Shown: positions 52,979 to 61,951, counted from the stretch's first letter. The stretch is 64,000 nucleotides of DNA from Alkalihalophilus marmarensis DSM 21297 (GCF_000474275.2 NZ_ATAE01000020.1:62001-126000), one strand, 5' to 3'. The notes: generated by a model not told the origin, from the letters alone. Numbers and translations: made by a program.

Positions 52979-54133
52979 TCAGTCTAGTCGTTCAATAATC
53001 GTCGCATTCGCCATGCCAAAACCTTCACATATAGCTTGAAGGCCGTAGCGTCCTCCTGTACGTTCAATCTCATGGAGCAAAGTCGTCATCACACGTGCCC
53101 CGCTTGCTCCAAGCGGGTGGCCAAGAGCTATCGCACCACCGTTAGGGTTTAGTTTATTTAAGTCCGCCCCTACTTCCTTCGCCCAAATAAGCGGAACGGG
53201 AGCGAACGCTTCATTTACTTCATAAAGGTCCATGTCCTCAATCGTTAAGCCGGCTTTCTTTAATACTTTATGCGTAGCTGGGATTGGTCCGGTCAGCATA
53301 AGTGTTGGATCAGAGCCGACTACGCTCCGTGCTGTAATTTTACAGCGGGGTTTAAGACCTAAAGCGTCTGCTTTATCACGTGACATAAGTAGAATTGCTG
53401 CCGCCCCGTCGCTCATTTGACTTGCATTTCCCGCCGTAATGGTGCCACCCTCTTCTTTGAACACTGTTTTTAAAGATTGCAAAGCTTCTAATGTTGTATC
53501 TGCTCTTGGACCTTCATCTTTTGTCAGCTCAATAACTGATCCGTCTTCTGCCGTACAATGAATCGGCATCACTTCACGGTCGAAATGTCCAGCTTCCCAA
53601 GCACTTACTGCTTTTTTATGACTGTTTAACGAGAACTGATCCAATTCTTCTTTTGTTAATTCCCATTTTTCGACCATCCGTTCACATGATACTCCCTGAT
53701 GCAGGAGTTCATATTTGTCGCTTAGCTTTTTACTGTAAGAGCTTCCTTGAACATTTGAAAACATTGGAACCCGCGTCATATGCTCAACTCCGGCTGCAAC
53801 GACGACATCCATATCACCGCTAGCAATCGCTTGCGCAGCAAAATGAACGGCTTGCTGGCTTGAGCCGCATTGACGGTCGATCGTCACACCAGGTACTTCA
53901 ATGGGATAGCCTGCAATAAGCGCTGCGAGCCGTGCAATATCTGGTGCCTGCTCTCCTACTTGCGAGACACAGCCGGCAATTACATCTTCAATATCTGCGG
54001 GATCAATGTTCGTCCGCTCAACAAGCTCTTTTAAAGGCAGCGCCAATAGTTCATCTGCACGGAGGTTTGATAAGGCACCTTTTCTCTTTCCTAGCGGAGT
54101 TCTTACTGCTTCTACAATGACTACTTCTCTCAT
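52979..54133 (-). CDS. Acetyl-CoA C-acyltransferase (thiolase)
   Basis: 384 residues. Active-site Cys in TIDRQCGSSQQAVHFAAQAI, the His of GHPLGASGARVM and the C-terminal Cys in ICEGFGMANATI, where the usual Gly-Gly-Gly pattern is changed to EGFG. N-terminus REVVIVEAVRTPLGKRKGALS. Cleaves 3-ketoacyl-CoA. Overlaps the CoA-transferase gene by 4 bp. Chain specificity cannot be told. Confidence 0.93.
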   Translation of the reverse strand: MREVVIVEAVRTPLGKRKGALSNLRADELLALPLKELVERTNIDPADIEDVIAGCVSQVGEQAPDIARLAALIAGYPIEVPGVTIDRQCGSSQQAVHFAAQAIASGDMDVVVAAGVEHMTRVPMFSNVQGSSYSKKLSDKYELLHQGVSCERMVEKWELTKEELDQFSLNSHKKAVSAWEAGHFDREVMPIHCTAEDGSVIELTKDEGPRADTTLEALQSLKTVFKEEGGTITAGNASQMSDGAAAILLMSRDKADALGLKPRCKITARSVVGSDPTLMLTGPIPATHKVLKKAGLTIEDMDLYEVNEAFAPVPLIWAKEVGADLNKLNPNGGAIALGHPLGASGARVMTTLLHEIERTGGRYGLQAICEGFGMANATIIERLD

Positions 54134-55206
54134 ATTGATCGTTCCTTTCTTTTGTTAGGTTGGTTAGCTGGTAATGTGCGAATTCTTGCTCTCTCATCTG
54201 TAAGCATCTCAATCAGCCCTCGTTCATGTATAAGCGGAGAAGAAACTGCCTCGTTTATGGTCAGGACTGGGGACAAGCAGCAATCGACTTTCTTAGCAAA
54301 TTGCGTCCATTCATCTAACGTCCTGCTTTTAAACAGAGCAGTGACTTCACTTGCAATTGAATGCACCTCATCCCGCCGGTCTTGTCCTCTATGTCTCCAG
54401 TGCGGCTGGTGAACAGCTGTACAAAAGTTACTCCAAAATTTCTCCTCAAGCGCCCCTATTGCCATATAGCGCTCGTCCTTCGTCTCATAAATGGAATAAC
54501 ATACATACTGACCGTTCAGTTCATCTACTCCGGCAGTACGTCCAGTTTCCCTGTAAATTAACTCATAGGCACCAAGCATTGAAAATAAGGCATCGACAAG
54601 ACTGATATCTACATATTGCCCGTATCCATTCACACCGCGGCTGACTAGGGCCGCAAGAATTTGCTCAGAAGCATACATTCCGCCCATATAATCGGCAAAT
54701 TGAATATGGGGATGAACAGGCTTCCCATTTTCATCAGATAACAAAGATAATATCCCGCTCTCTGCCATGTAATTAATATCATGGCTGCCAAATCCGCTTT
54801 GATGATCTGTATGCTGCCCGTAGCCAGAGATTGAACAATATATTAAGCCAGGATTCATTTTTTTCAGCCGTTCGTAATGAAGGCCGAATTTCTCCATCAC
54901 ACCAGGCCTGAATGACTCAATGACAACATCCGCATTCTTAATGAGCTGCAGGGCTCTTTCTTGATCTGCGGGGTCCTTTAAATTAAGGTGAATCGATTGT
55001 TTATTCCAGTTCGTTGCGGCATAAATAACTCCCACGCCTTCATGCATCGTGGACAGGTGCCGGGCAGGATCACCATGCGGAGGTTCTACTTTAATTACTT
55101 GTGCCCCCATGTTTCCAAGTCGTAAAGAAGCAAAAGGACCAGGGAGATAATTTGTGAAATCAATGATTTTTATTGAATCAAGCATTCCTTGTTTAGCCAG
55201 AATCAT
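54130..55206 (-). CDS. CaiB/BaiF-type CoA-transferase or 2-methylacyl-CoA racemase
   Basis: 358 residues, class III CoA-transferase fold: IKIIDFTNYLPGPFASLRLGNMGAQVIKVEPPHGDPAR, ADVVIESFRPGVMEKFGLHYERLKKMNPGLIYCSISGYGQ, GSHDINYMAESGILSLL. ATG 55204-55206 has GGGG 8 nt upstream. The GSHDINYMAESG segment and length fit the alpha-methylacyl-CoA racemase side of the family, which would handle branched acyl-CoA stereoisomers in this operon; a CoA-transferase role is also possible. Confidence 0.88.
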   Translation of the reverse strand: MILAKQGMLDSIKIIDFTNYLPGPFASLRLGNMGAQVIKVEPPHGDPARHLSTMHEGVGVIYAATNWNKQSIHLNLKDPADQERALQLIKNADVVIESFRPGVMEKFGLHYERLKKMNPGLIYCSISGYGQHTDHQSGFGSHDINYMAESGILSLLSDENGKPVHPHIQFADYMGGMYASEQILAALVSRGVNGYGQYVDISLVDALFSMLGAYELIYRETGRTAGVDELNGQYVCYSIYETKDERYMAIGALEEKFWSNFCTAVHQPHWRHRGQDRRDEVHSIASEVTALFKSRTLDEWTQFAKKVDCCLSPVLTINEAVSSPLIHERGLIEMLTDERARIRTLPANQPNKRKERSI

Positions 55207-55208
55207 CT

Positions 55209-56357
55209 CTATAACCCCATTTTTTTCGCAATGATCGTTTTCATGATTTCATTTGTCCCTGCATAAATTGCTGATACAGGAATATCTCTAGAACGTCTTG
55301 CTACTTCATACTCTTCCATGTATCCATACCCTCCGTGCAGCTGGACACACGTACTGACTGTCTCTTTCGCAAGATCAGTGAGCCACCACTTTGCCATAGA
55401 CACTTCTTTAACCACATCCTCGCCTCTCATATGCCGCTCTACTAAGGAGTGAAGGAAGGTACGGCCAATTTCCCCTTTTGTTGCTAGTTCAACTAAAGTA
55501 AATTGATTATGTTGAAACGATCCGACCGGTTTTCCAAATGCTTTTCTTTCCTTTACATACGTAAGAGTAGAATCAAGCGTCACTTCTGCTGCTGTAACAG
55601 CTGCGATCGCTACGATCAGCCTCTCCTGCTGCAGCTGCTCCATTAAGTAGTAGAAACCCTTCCCGGCCTCTCCTAATAGATTTTCCTTTGGTACACGGAC
55701 ATCTTCAAATGTGAGTTCAAGCGTGTCTTGAGATCTGAGTCCGACCTTATCGAGTTTTTTCCCTTTAATGAATCCTTCAGAATTTCCATCTACGACTAAA
55801 AGACTGATTCCTGCTCTAGCTGGCTCTGCTCTTGGATCTGTTTTACAAACGACGACAAACAGATCCCCGTGAAGGCCATTTGAAATAAACGTTTTAGAGC
55901 CATTTAATACATAGGAATCGCCATCTAATATTGCCGTTGTTTTAATTGCCTGCAGGTCAGAACCTGTCCCTGGTTCTGTCATCGCAACGGCTGTCACTGC
56001 CTCCCCTGTAGCACATTTAGGAAGCCACCGACCCTTTTGTTCTTCATTACCATAGTGCCATAAATAAGGAACAACCACATCATTATGCAATGGAACTCCT
56101 ACTAGACTTGAACCAATGCGTTCTAGTTCTTCGATCAGGACAAAGGAGTAGCCAAAATCAGCTCCCATTCCGCCGTACTCTTCAGGAAGCCACGGACATA
56201 AAAGTCCTTCACCTCCAAGCTTGTACCAAATATCCCTAGGAATGAGTCCATCCTTCTCCCATTTTTCATAATGAGGTTTAATCTCTTTTTCTAGAAAACT
56301 CCGAACCGCTTTACGAAAAATCATATGCTCTTCTTTTAAAAAAGATGCTGTACCCAT
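55209..56357 (-). CDS. Acyl-CoA dehydrogenase
   Basis: 382 residues, FAD enzyme. Signatures: AMTEPGTGSDLQAIKTTA, YVLNGSKTFISNG, LRSQDTLELTFEDVRVPKENLLG, RKAFGKPVGSFQ, QLHGGYGYMEEYEVARRSRDIPVSAIYAGTNEIM. The catalytic base would be the Glu of the YAGTNEIM segment region, as in short/medium-chain types, but this is not certain. First gene of the operon; a cre-like site overlaps its leader and a FadR-like box lies 165 bp upstream. Confidence 0.94.
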   Translation of the reverse strand: MGTASFLKEEHMIFRKAVRSFLEKEIKPHYEKWEKDGLIPRDIWYKLGGEGLLCPWLPEEYGGMGADFGYSFVLIEELERIGSSLVGVPLHNDVVVPYLWHYGNEEQKGRWLPKCATGEAVTAVAMTEPGTGSDLQAIKTTAILDGDSYVLNGSKTFISNGLHGDLFVVVCKTDPRAEPARAGISLLVVDGNSEGFIKGKKLDKVGLRSQDTLELTFEDVRVPKENLLGEAGKGFYYLMEQLQQERLIVAIAAVTAAEVTLDSTLTYVKERKAFGKPVGSFQHNQFTLVELATKGEIGRTFLHSLVERHMRGEDVVKEVSMAKWWLTDLAKETVSTCVQLHGGYGYMEEYEVARRSRDIPVSAIYAGTNEIMKTIIAKKMGL

Positions 56358-56370
56358 GCATATCCCCCTT

Positions 56371-56384
56371 TAAAACGCTTTCAT
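56371..56384 (-). promoter_or_regulatory. Possible CcpA cre site
   Basis: Minus strand ATGAAAGCGTTTTA fits WTGNAANCGNWNNCW except one base (A for C). It is 14 bp upstream of the acyl-CoA dehydrogenase ATG, so CcpA could block elongation when good sugars are present. Confidence 0.5.
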
Positions 56385-56510
56385 TTCTACTTTATTAACT
56401 ATCTTATCGCTATTACTTTATGCAACGCTCACCATTCTCATTAACATAATATTCTTACTACTATACTTTTACATTCGTCTAGTAAACAGGTTTTTCCTGC
56501 TTATTCAACA

Positions 56511-56544
56511 AAAATCCCCTATGAATGATAATTCATTCATGGGG
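56511..56544 (-). terminator. Terminator of the lipoprotein gene, containing a FadR-like box
   Basis: CCCC-T-ATGAATGA-TAAT-TCATTCAT-GGGG; on the minus strand followed by ATTTTTGTTG. It closes the 56556 gene. The inner part (56522-56539) is TGAATGATAATTCATTCA, near the Bacillus FadR operator TGAATGAMTANTCATTCA. Confidence 0.8.
56522..56539. promoter_or_regulatory. FadR-like operator upstream of the beta-oxidation operon
   Basis: TGAATGA-TAAT-TCATTCA; read on the minus strand (TGAATGA-ATTA-TCATTCA) it differs from the B. subtilis FadR consensus at one centre base only. It lies 165 bp upstream of the acyl-CoA dehydrogenase ATG. Confidence 0.6.
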
Positions 56545-56555
56545 GTTAAAGGTCT

Positions 56556-57215
56556 TTATGGCGAATAGACATCACGAACAATGGCAACTAGATACCACTC
56601 GCCCTCTTTTTCTTCAAATACAAACCGAAGCGCCTGCCAATCGAACTCAATGTCAGAAGGTGGTGAGTAATACTCTACATACTTTGCTTCAGGATACTCA
56701 TCAGCAATCGTATTTATCATTCCCCCACTTTCTACAATGGAGTCGTTATAGGTCACTTCAGTGTAATCAACGGACGATACTCCTTGATGCATAAGGAGGT
56801 AATTTGTCACCCAATTATGGGCTGTCATTATAAATTGCTGATCGCCGTGATCATATCCCCATATATACTCCGTGTCATTACCGAGGTTGGCTGCCTCTTC
56901 TTTTGTAAAGGTTACATCATTATCTTCATCTGTTCCGATAGCGGCATAAAAGGAAAATGTTAAGCCTTTTTTGGGATGAGTCATTTTAGAGAGGCTTTGC
57001 CAATCTTGCTTTGAAAGTGTAAGAAGCGCAGTATCTGCTTTTTTCAGCAGTTTTTCTTTTTCCGTGAGCTCTGCATCACCCTCTGCTTCTTCTGGATCAG
57101 TCTCTACATTTTCACCAGGTACTTCCTCTTGTAGTAAATCCTCCCTTTCATTTGCAGAATTTTGACATGCGGCCAAAACTAGTAACAACATCCCAATAAG
57201 CAGCAACATTTTCAT
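56556..57215 (-). CDS. Lipoprotein of unknown function
   Basis: 219 residues. Lipobox in LVLAAC (Cys17), then a long acidic, Glu-rich linker (about 18-55) and a compact domain with KADTALLTLSKQDWQSLSKMTHPKKGLTFSFYAAIG, IWGYDHGDQQFIMTAHNWVTNYLL, EYYSPPSDIEFDWQALRFVFEEKEGEWYLVAIVRD. Similar small Bacillus lipoproteins exist with no known role. Monocistronic. Confidence 0.82.
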   Translation of the reverse strand: MKMLLLIGMLLLVLAACQNSANEREDLLQEEVPGENVETDPEEAEGDAELTEKEKLLKKADTALLTLSKQDWQSLSKMTHPKKGLTFSFYAAIGTDEDNDVTFTKEEAANLGNDTEYIWGYDHGDQQFIMTAHNWVTNYLLMHQGVSSVDYTEVTYNDSIVESGGMINTIADEYPEAKYVEYYSPPSDIEFDWQALRFVFEEKEGEWYLVAIVRDVYSP

Positions 57216-57367
57216 TACTAGATCCCTCCATTCGCCTTAGTTCATTTTTTCATATAAAAACGATGGACCTACTAAACTTCCTAACACTAGTAAACGAGCC
57301 AATTACTACCCTTTAGAGGCAGCAATTACCGCTATACTTACATAGTAAACCTTTTTATTATAGATTT

Positions 57368-57994
57368 ATGAGACATTTCAAACGATTTACCTCACTCTTT
57401 TTATTGTCCGTTGCCTTAGTCTTTGGTTTTGGTGGAACAGATGCCGAAGCGTCTACCACACACACTGTTTCACAAGGAGATACAATGTGGAAAATTGCTG
57501 TCCGCTATCAAGTGGGTGTGACAGAAATTATCCAAGCAAACCCGCAAGTATCTAATCCTAATGTGATCTATCCTGGCCAGCGCCTAACGATCCCTAGCGC
57601 ATCAAGCTTTGTATCAATGGAAGAAGAAGTCATTCGTCTTGTGAACCAAGAACGTGCGAAACACGGCTTAAATCCACTACAAAGCAACTGGGAATTATCA
57701 CGTGTTGCTAGATTCAAGTCAGAGGATATGCGTGATAAAAACTACTTCAGCCATACATCACCAACATACGGAAGTCCGCATCAAATGATCCGTAATTTCG
57801 GGATTACATACCGCGCTTCAGGTGAAAACATCGCTGCTGGTCAAACTTCTGCACAGGCTGTGTTCAATGCTTGGATGAACAGCACAGGCCACCGTCAGAA
57901 TATTCTTTCTTCTAACTATACGCACATTGGTGTAGGTTATGCAAAAGGAGGTTCGTACGGTCACTATTGGACACAAATGTTCATTGGCCGCTAA
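57368..57994 (+). CDS. Secreted LysM-CAP domain protein (YkwD type)
   Basis: 208 residues: signal peptide RFTSLFLLSVALVFGFGGTDAEA, one LysM (HTVSQGDTMWKIAVRYQVGVTEIIQANPQV, about 33-77) and a CAP/SCP domain (EEEVIRLVNQERAKHGL, FSHTSPTYGSPHQMI, GENIAAGQTSAQAVFNAWMNSTGHRQNIL). Matches YkwD-like wall-associated CAP proteins. The ATG lacks a clear ribosome binding site (CCTTTTTATTATAGATTT precedes it), so initiation may be inefficient or the start misplaced. Confidence 0.9.
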   Translation: MRHFKRFTSLFLLSVALVFGFGGTDAEASTTHTVSQGDTMWKIAVRYQVGVTEIIQANPQVSNPNVIYPGQRLTIPSASSFVSMEEEVIRLVNQERAKHGLNPLQSNWELSRVARFKSEDMRDKNYFSHTSPTYGSPHQMIRNFGITYRASGENIAAGQTSAQAVFNAWMNSTGHRQNILSSNYTHIGVGYAKGGSYGHYWTQMFIGR

Positions 57995-57996
57995 AA

Positions 57997-58022
57997 GTGA
58001 GGGGATTTCCCTCGCTTTTTTT
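57997..58022 (+). terminator. Terminator of the LysM-CAP gene
   Basis: AAGTGAGGG-GATTT-CCCTCGCTT then TTTTTG, just after the stop (one G-T pair). Confidence 0.85.
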
Positions 58023-58089
58023 GTTTGAACATCTCGCTTCTCATCGAAACAAAAAAAGGCTAAGATCATAGGTAAGGAGTGATTACTAT

Positions 58090-59235
58090 ATGATTATGTG
58101 GCTTCTTCTATTTACTTGCCTTTTTTGGCTGATCATTTTAATAGATGCAGTGATTGGAATGAGAAAGATTGATCGATTAGAAGATGTAAGTGTGGAAATG
58201 TTCGATGACGCTCCCCTTATATCCATTATTATTGCTGCTAGAAATGAAGAAACAGGTATATCTGCGAGTCTCTATTCACAGATAAAACAAAGCTACCCCG
58301 CACTAGAATGGATCGTCGTGAATGACCGTTCTACTGACCGTACCCGCGAGCATATTGAATCTATTCGTAAAAAAGATGCGAGAATAACCTCTATCCATAT
58401 AAAGGAGCTTCCGCAAGGCTGGCTTGGTAAAAATCATGCGCTGTATCAGGGGTACAAAAAAGCAAAAGGAGACTATCTTTTATTTACGGATGCGGATATT
58501 ATCTATCAGCCTGATACGATTGAAAAGGCGATGAACTACGTGAAGAAAAACGATATCGATCATCTCACGCTCGCACCCAACATGAATGTGAAACGATTTT
58601 GGCCTAAGGCGTTTATTTCGTTTTTCTTATTTGGATTTTCCTTCTTTAAAAGACCGTGGATGGCCAATGTTGATTCAAGTAAATCCGCCATCGGGATTGG
58701 TGCCTTTAATTTAGTTTCAAAGAAGGCTTACGAATCAATCGGTGGTCATCAAGCAATAAAAGAGCGGCCTGACGATGATTTGATGCTTGGGGTCCTTTTG
58801 AAACAAAAAGGATATAAGCAGAGGATGGTCACGGCACTCAATCACCTCGAAGTAGAATGGTATGCGACTTTAAAAGAGGCATTTGTAGGCCTTGAGAAAA
58901 ACACATTAGCAGGACTCTATTATCGATATTCCATGGTCGCTCTTGCAGTAAGCGGTGTGTTTATCACCCATGTTCTCCCATTCTTGACCTTATTTTCAAA
59001 CTCTGAACTCGTCCGTATGTTATCTATTCTTAGTATCGTGTTGATTGCTGGTGTGTACATGCAGACCGTTCATAAGATGACTAAAGGGGCCCTTAAGTCT
59101 CTTCCCGTCCTCCCGGTTACTGCTCTTCTTTTTATTTACTGTATTGCCCGTGCTGCCTTTCTTACTGCCTATCGCGGCGGGATTGTATGGAGAGGAACGT
59201 TCTATTCGATCAAAGAGCTTCGTCAAAAAAACTAG
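58090..59235 (+). CDS. Family 2 glycosyltransferase, membrane-bound
   Basis: 381 residues. N-terminal span (IMWLLLFTCLFWLIILIDAVIG), GT2 domain with ISIIIAARNEE, VVNDRSTDRT, DADI (metal-binding DxD), RPDDDLMLGVLLKQKGY, then 3-4 C-terminal spans. The layout resembles CrtQ-like carotenoid/lipid glycosyltransferases; the acceptor is unknown. Start ATG 58090 with AAGGAG 10 nt upstream. Single gene. Confidence 0.88.
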   Translation: MIMWLLLFTCLFWLIILIDAVIGMRKIDRLEDVSVEMFDDAPLISIIIAARNEETGISASLYSQIKQSYPALEWIVVNDRSTDRTREHIESIRKKDARITSIHIKELPQGWLGKNHALYQGYKKAKGDYLLFTDADIIYQPDTIEKAMNYVKKNDIDHLTLAPNMNVKRFWPKAFISFFLFGFSFFKRPWMANVDSSKSAIGIGAFNLVSKKAYESIGGHQAIKERPDDDLMLGVLLKQKGYKQRMVTALNHLEVEWYATLKEAFVGLEKNTLAGLYYRYSMVALAVSGVFITHVLPFLTLFSNSELVRMLSILSIVLIAGVYMQTVHKMTKGALKSLPVLPVTALLFIYCIARAAFLTAYRGGIVWRGTFYSIKELRQKN

Positions 59236-59262
59236 CCGTGCGAGTAACGCATGGCTAGTTTA
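59229..59262. terminator. Bidirectional terminator
   Basis: AAAACTAGCCGTGCG-AGTAA-CGCATGGCTAGTTT, shared by the glycosyltransferase (+) and the convergent acetyltransferase (-); it covers the last codons of both. Confidence 0.8.
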
Positions 59263-59743
59263 ATTTACGTCTATAAAACTTTCGATCGACATGCACAATC
59301 GGAAATGACGAGGGCAAGTCTGACTTTGTGATCTCTTGAAAATGATTCTTCTCATAGAAACGATGTGCCGCCTTAAATTCGTTTGTCGTTCCAAGATAGA
59401 TTACGTCAAATTCGTTCGCTTTTGCCCATTCAAGCGCATACTCTAAAAGCCTGGCTGCAATGTTGTAACGAGATCCTCTATATTCTTTTTTTACAAACAT
59501 TTTTCTAAGGGCCAACACTCCTTCTTCTACTTTAAGAAAACTGACCGTCCCTACCACTTCATCTTCAATAGCAGCCGTCCAAAAATTCCCGCCTTTTTTG
59601 ATGTAGTGGCTATGGATATCTAATAAATCTGGCTGGTCAGCCGCGGTAATTGAAACCCCGTATTCATCTTGCTGGATCGGCAGGATTAAATTTATAATTT
59701 GTTCTTTAATCTTTTCTTCGTATTCCTTGATGTCTACACTCAT
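59255..59743 (-). CDS. GNAT acetyltransferase
   Basis: 162 residues. GNAT fold: AIEDEVVGTVSFLKVEEGVLALRKMFVKKEYRGSRYNIAARLLEYALEWA with the acetyl-CoA loop (RGSRYNIA, a variant of Q/RxxGxG/A), then YLGTTNEFKAAHRFYEKNHFQEI. Substrate unknown. ATG 59741-59743 with GGGGAGCAG upstream. Confidence 0.85.
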   Translation of the reverse strand: MSVDIKEYEEKIKEQIINLILPIQQDEYGVSITAADQPDLLDIHSHYIKKGGNFWTAAIEDEVVGTVSFLKVEEGVLALRKMFVKKEYRGSRYNIAARLLEYALEWAKANEFDVIYLGTTNEFKAAHRFYEKNHFQEITKSDLPSSFPIVHVDRKFYRRKLN

Positions 59744-59888
59744 GTTCTATCTGCTCCCCTTACACATTTACTCTTTCTAAATTCTTACATTTTACTATGT
59801 AAGCTGCTGTTTTCATAGTCTTTTATAGGATTTTCATGCTATGTTCGTTATACTAGCAACATATACCTTTAAAAAAGGAGTCATTAAG

Positions 59889-60194
59889 ATGAACAAAAAA
59901 GAGATAGAAGATAAGATTATTGGACAATATCAACAAGAAGAAAGCATGATGATCCTCGTCTTTGCACAGTGGTGTGTCAATCACGACCTAGACCCTGCTG
60001 ACCTTTATAAGCGTGCTTACCCCAATCAAGGAGATAATCCAGCCCTTAAGCATGCCTTAGAATTAACAGTACCTAAAGAAGAAGCAGGTGAAATAAATGA
60101 TCAGACCTTGCTTGGAGTACTCTCTTTATTCGGTAATGATGATTTAGCCTTTGTCGTTACGGAAGAAATGAATAACTTAAAGAAACGCAAATAG
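59889..60194 (+). CDS. Small soluble hypothetical protein
   Basis: 101 residues from ATG 59889 (MNKKEIEDKIIGQYQQEESMMILVFAQWCVNHDLDPADLYKRAYP), with AAAGGAG 8 nt upstream. Helical, acidic, no membrane span. The pattern WCVNHDLDPxxLYxxAYPxQxxNxxL is conserved-looking and may represent a Bacillus-specific family, but I cannot name it. Confidence 0.75.
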   Translation: MNKKEIEDKIIGQYQQEESMMILVFAQWCVNHDLDPADLYKRAYPNQGDNPALKHALELTVPKEEAGEINDQTLLGVLSLFGNDDLAFVVTEEMNNLKKRK

Positions 60195-60214
60195 ACAGCT
60201 ATTTGCGTTTTTTG
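60183..60214 (+). terminator. Terminator overlapping the stop codon
   Basis: AAACGCAAATA-GACAGC-TATTTGCGTTT then TTTG; the TAG stop is inside the stem. Confidence 0.9.
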
Positions 60215-60300
60215 TCGAGTGAATGACATGCCTCCATCCTCTTCCTCGGAATATAATAAGGAAGAAAACACCATTACTTCAAGTGAAGGGGACTAAATCC

Positions 60301-61116
60301 ATGAAGCTCAAACGCCTTCTCTATGTAAACATCCTCCTTATCACCTGCTTACTCATCTTCTCTCTGTATCAAATGTATGTCGTAACCTCAGTCAAAGCGG
60401 CACTGTACCATGTTCAAAATGAGCTGCAAAACACTCAGTCAGAACTGTCGTATTTACATTCCGAACTCTACACAATAAGAGAAGAAACTAAATGGCTGTC
60501 GTACACGGACTTTACAGCAGCCTACCCTGAAACATATGGGCCTCCGGTTACGATTACGATAAGCTGGTCTTTTTCAGAAAATGAATCTGAGTCCTCGGTC
60601 TTTTTAAGAAGCAGAGCCGTTGGTGAGTCCGAATGGCACACAGTAGATGCAATCCAGTCAGATGAGCTCTTTTATAAAGCAAGCTTTGATGTCCTGCCTA
60701 ACCTAGAATATGAATACCAAGTTGTATCAAAGGGAGCCATGACCAGAAGTTCTGATATTGACTATGTGCCTACTGACCTTTATCGACCACAGCCGTTAAC
60801 CATGGAGTTTAGCTCTTATACTCATACAAATAATGATATCATCTCAGCTTACGAGGCTGCGTTCTCTTTACCTGCTAATCAGCCAGACTATTTTAAAGCA
60901 ACCAAAGCCCAGGCCATTGTGACCGATAAAGGTGGTGAGATTTCTAAGGTGCCGCTTACTAAGAATAAGAATGGAAACTTAGAAGAATGGAAACTTCAAA
61001 TTAGCGGGTTGCAAATAAGAGAAATTAAATTAGAGGTTACGTACGGAAATGGCAAAAAACATACACGTATGATATATCCGTATGAAGACTATGAATTTGA
61101 CCATTTTTATGATTGA
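60301..61116 (+). CDS. Membrane-anchored protein with coiled coil, function unknown
   Basis: 271 residues from ATG 60301, with AAGGGG 9 nt upstream. One N-terminal span (LLYVNILLITCLLIFSLYQMYVV), a coiled coil (ALYHVQNELQNTQSELSYLHSELYTIREET), then an extracytoplasmic region with beta-sandwich-like strands (VTITISWSFSEN, YEYQVVSKG). No family recognised. Confidence 0.78.
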   Translation: MKLKRLLYVNILLITCLLIFSLYQMYVVTSVKAALYHVQNELQNTQSELSYLHSELYTIREETKWLSYTDFTAAYPETYGPPVTITISWSFSENESESSVFLRSRAVGESEWHTVDAIQSDELFYKASFDVLPNLEYEYQVVSKGAMTRSSDIDYVPTDLYRPQPLTMEFSSYTHTNNDIISAYEAAFSLPANQPDYFKATKAQAIVTDKGGEISKVPLTKNKNGNLEEWKLQISGLQIREIKLEVTYGNGKKHTRMIYPYEDYEFDHFYD

Positions 61117-61205
61117 AGCACCTGGACTATTCAGTGGATCAATTGTAATCAAATGTAAAATACGGTGTGATATACAATAAAAAAATTTGCTAGGGGGAAG
61201 TATTT

Positions 61206-61412
61206 TTGGAGGAGAAAAAACCAAGATTGTCTTTGACAGGCGCAATCGTTTTATTAAGTATTACGATAATATTTTCTTCATGTAATATATCAAGTGCAAT
61301 TAGAGACACTCAACCAAACTACACAGGCAATGACACATATTATTATGAATTAAATAGATTCAACGAGAATTTTGAAGAACTCATCAAAACCCTCCAAGAG
61401 AATAATGAGTAA
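61206..61412 (+). CDS. Small single-span protein
   Basis: 68 residues from TTG 61206, with AGGGGG 8 nt upstream. Basic start (MEEKKPRLS), span GAIVLLSITIIFSSC, then a polar tail with coiled character (NRFNENFEELIKTLQENNE). The FSSC could be a weak lipobox but lacks the usual Leu. No family recognised; possibly co-transcribed with the gene 90 bp upstream. Confidence 0.65.
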   Translation: MEEKKPRLSLTGAIVLLSITIIFSSCNISSAIRDTQPNYTGNDTYYYELNRFNENFEELIKTLQENNE

Positions 61413-61951
61413 AGACGTAGCTGGAAAAGATACATCCTCTTCCTATAGTAGTAGTTGATTTCCGCTGCAGGCACACGCTTTCCGCGGGCGGTCCGGAAGC
61501 CTCCTCGTCGCTACGCTCCTGTGGGGTCTTCCCTGGCCACGCACATCCCGCTGGAGTCGGTGCCTTCCTCTCCAATCAACAGAGGAAGGATGTTGTGAAG
61601 GTCCTCCCTCTTTATAATTAGCTTTTTAGGGACCTTAAAATCGGAGCGGGAGATGAATGTAAAAGTATATTTTAGCACTGAGCCCATTACCTACATTATT
61701 CACTTCATTCCTGGAAAAAGCAGAAAAACAGCGGATGAAATATACGTAGACTTCTGCAGGGAGTAGAGCAGGAGTGAGATCCCACAGGGCATAGCCCGAG
61801 GAAGCTCACCAGCTCCCCGCGAAAAGCGAAGTATATTTCAGGAGCGGCGTGTCTAGACACTTCTATAATGTGTTGATCCCATATAAGTTAGAATACCTGC
61901 TCCCGAGCTCGTCTTAAAATGCTTATTTTCTCTCAGCTAATCCTCTAAGCG
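61413..61951. other. Gene-free interval with composite repeat copy 3
   Basis: 539 bp without a gene. Holds the composite repeat at 61454-61846; the rest (61850-61951) shows nothing I can support. The frame at 61384-61575 is the repeat read backwards. Confidence 0.65.
61454..61846 (+). repeat. Composite intergenic repeat, copy 3 (A 61454-61580, B 61731-61846)
   Basis: A part again exactly 127 bp between GTTGAT and ATCAAC; B part 116 bp; spacer 150 bp, of which the first about 40 bp (GGAAGGATGTTGTGAAGG) match the other copies and the rest has diverged. Homology stops at the B end here, unlike copies 1 and 2. Confidence 0.85.

Noticed and set aside
61384-61575. Open frame of 63 residues on the minus strand
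   Set aside because: Repeat copy 3 read backwards, the same effect as at 2142-2324.
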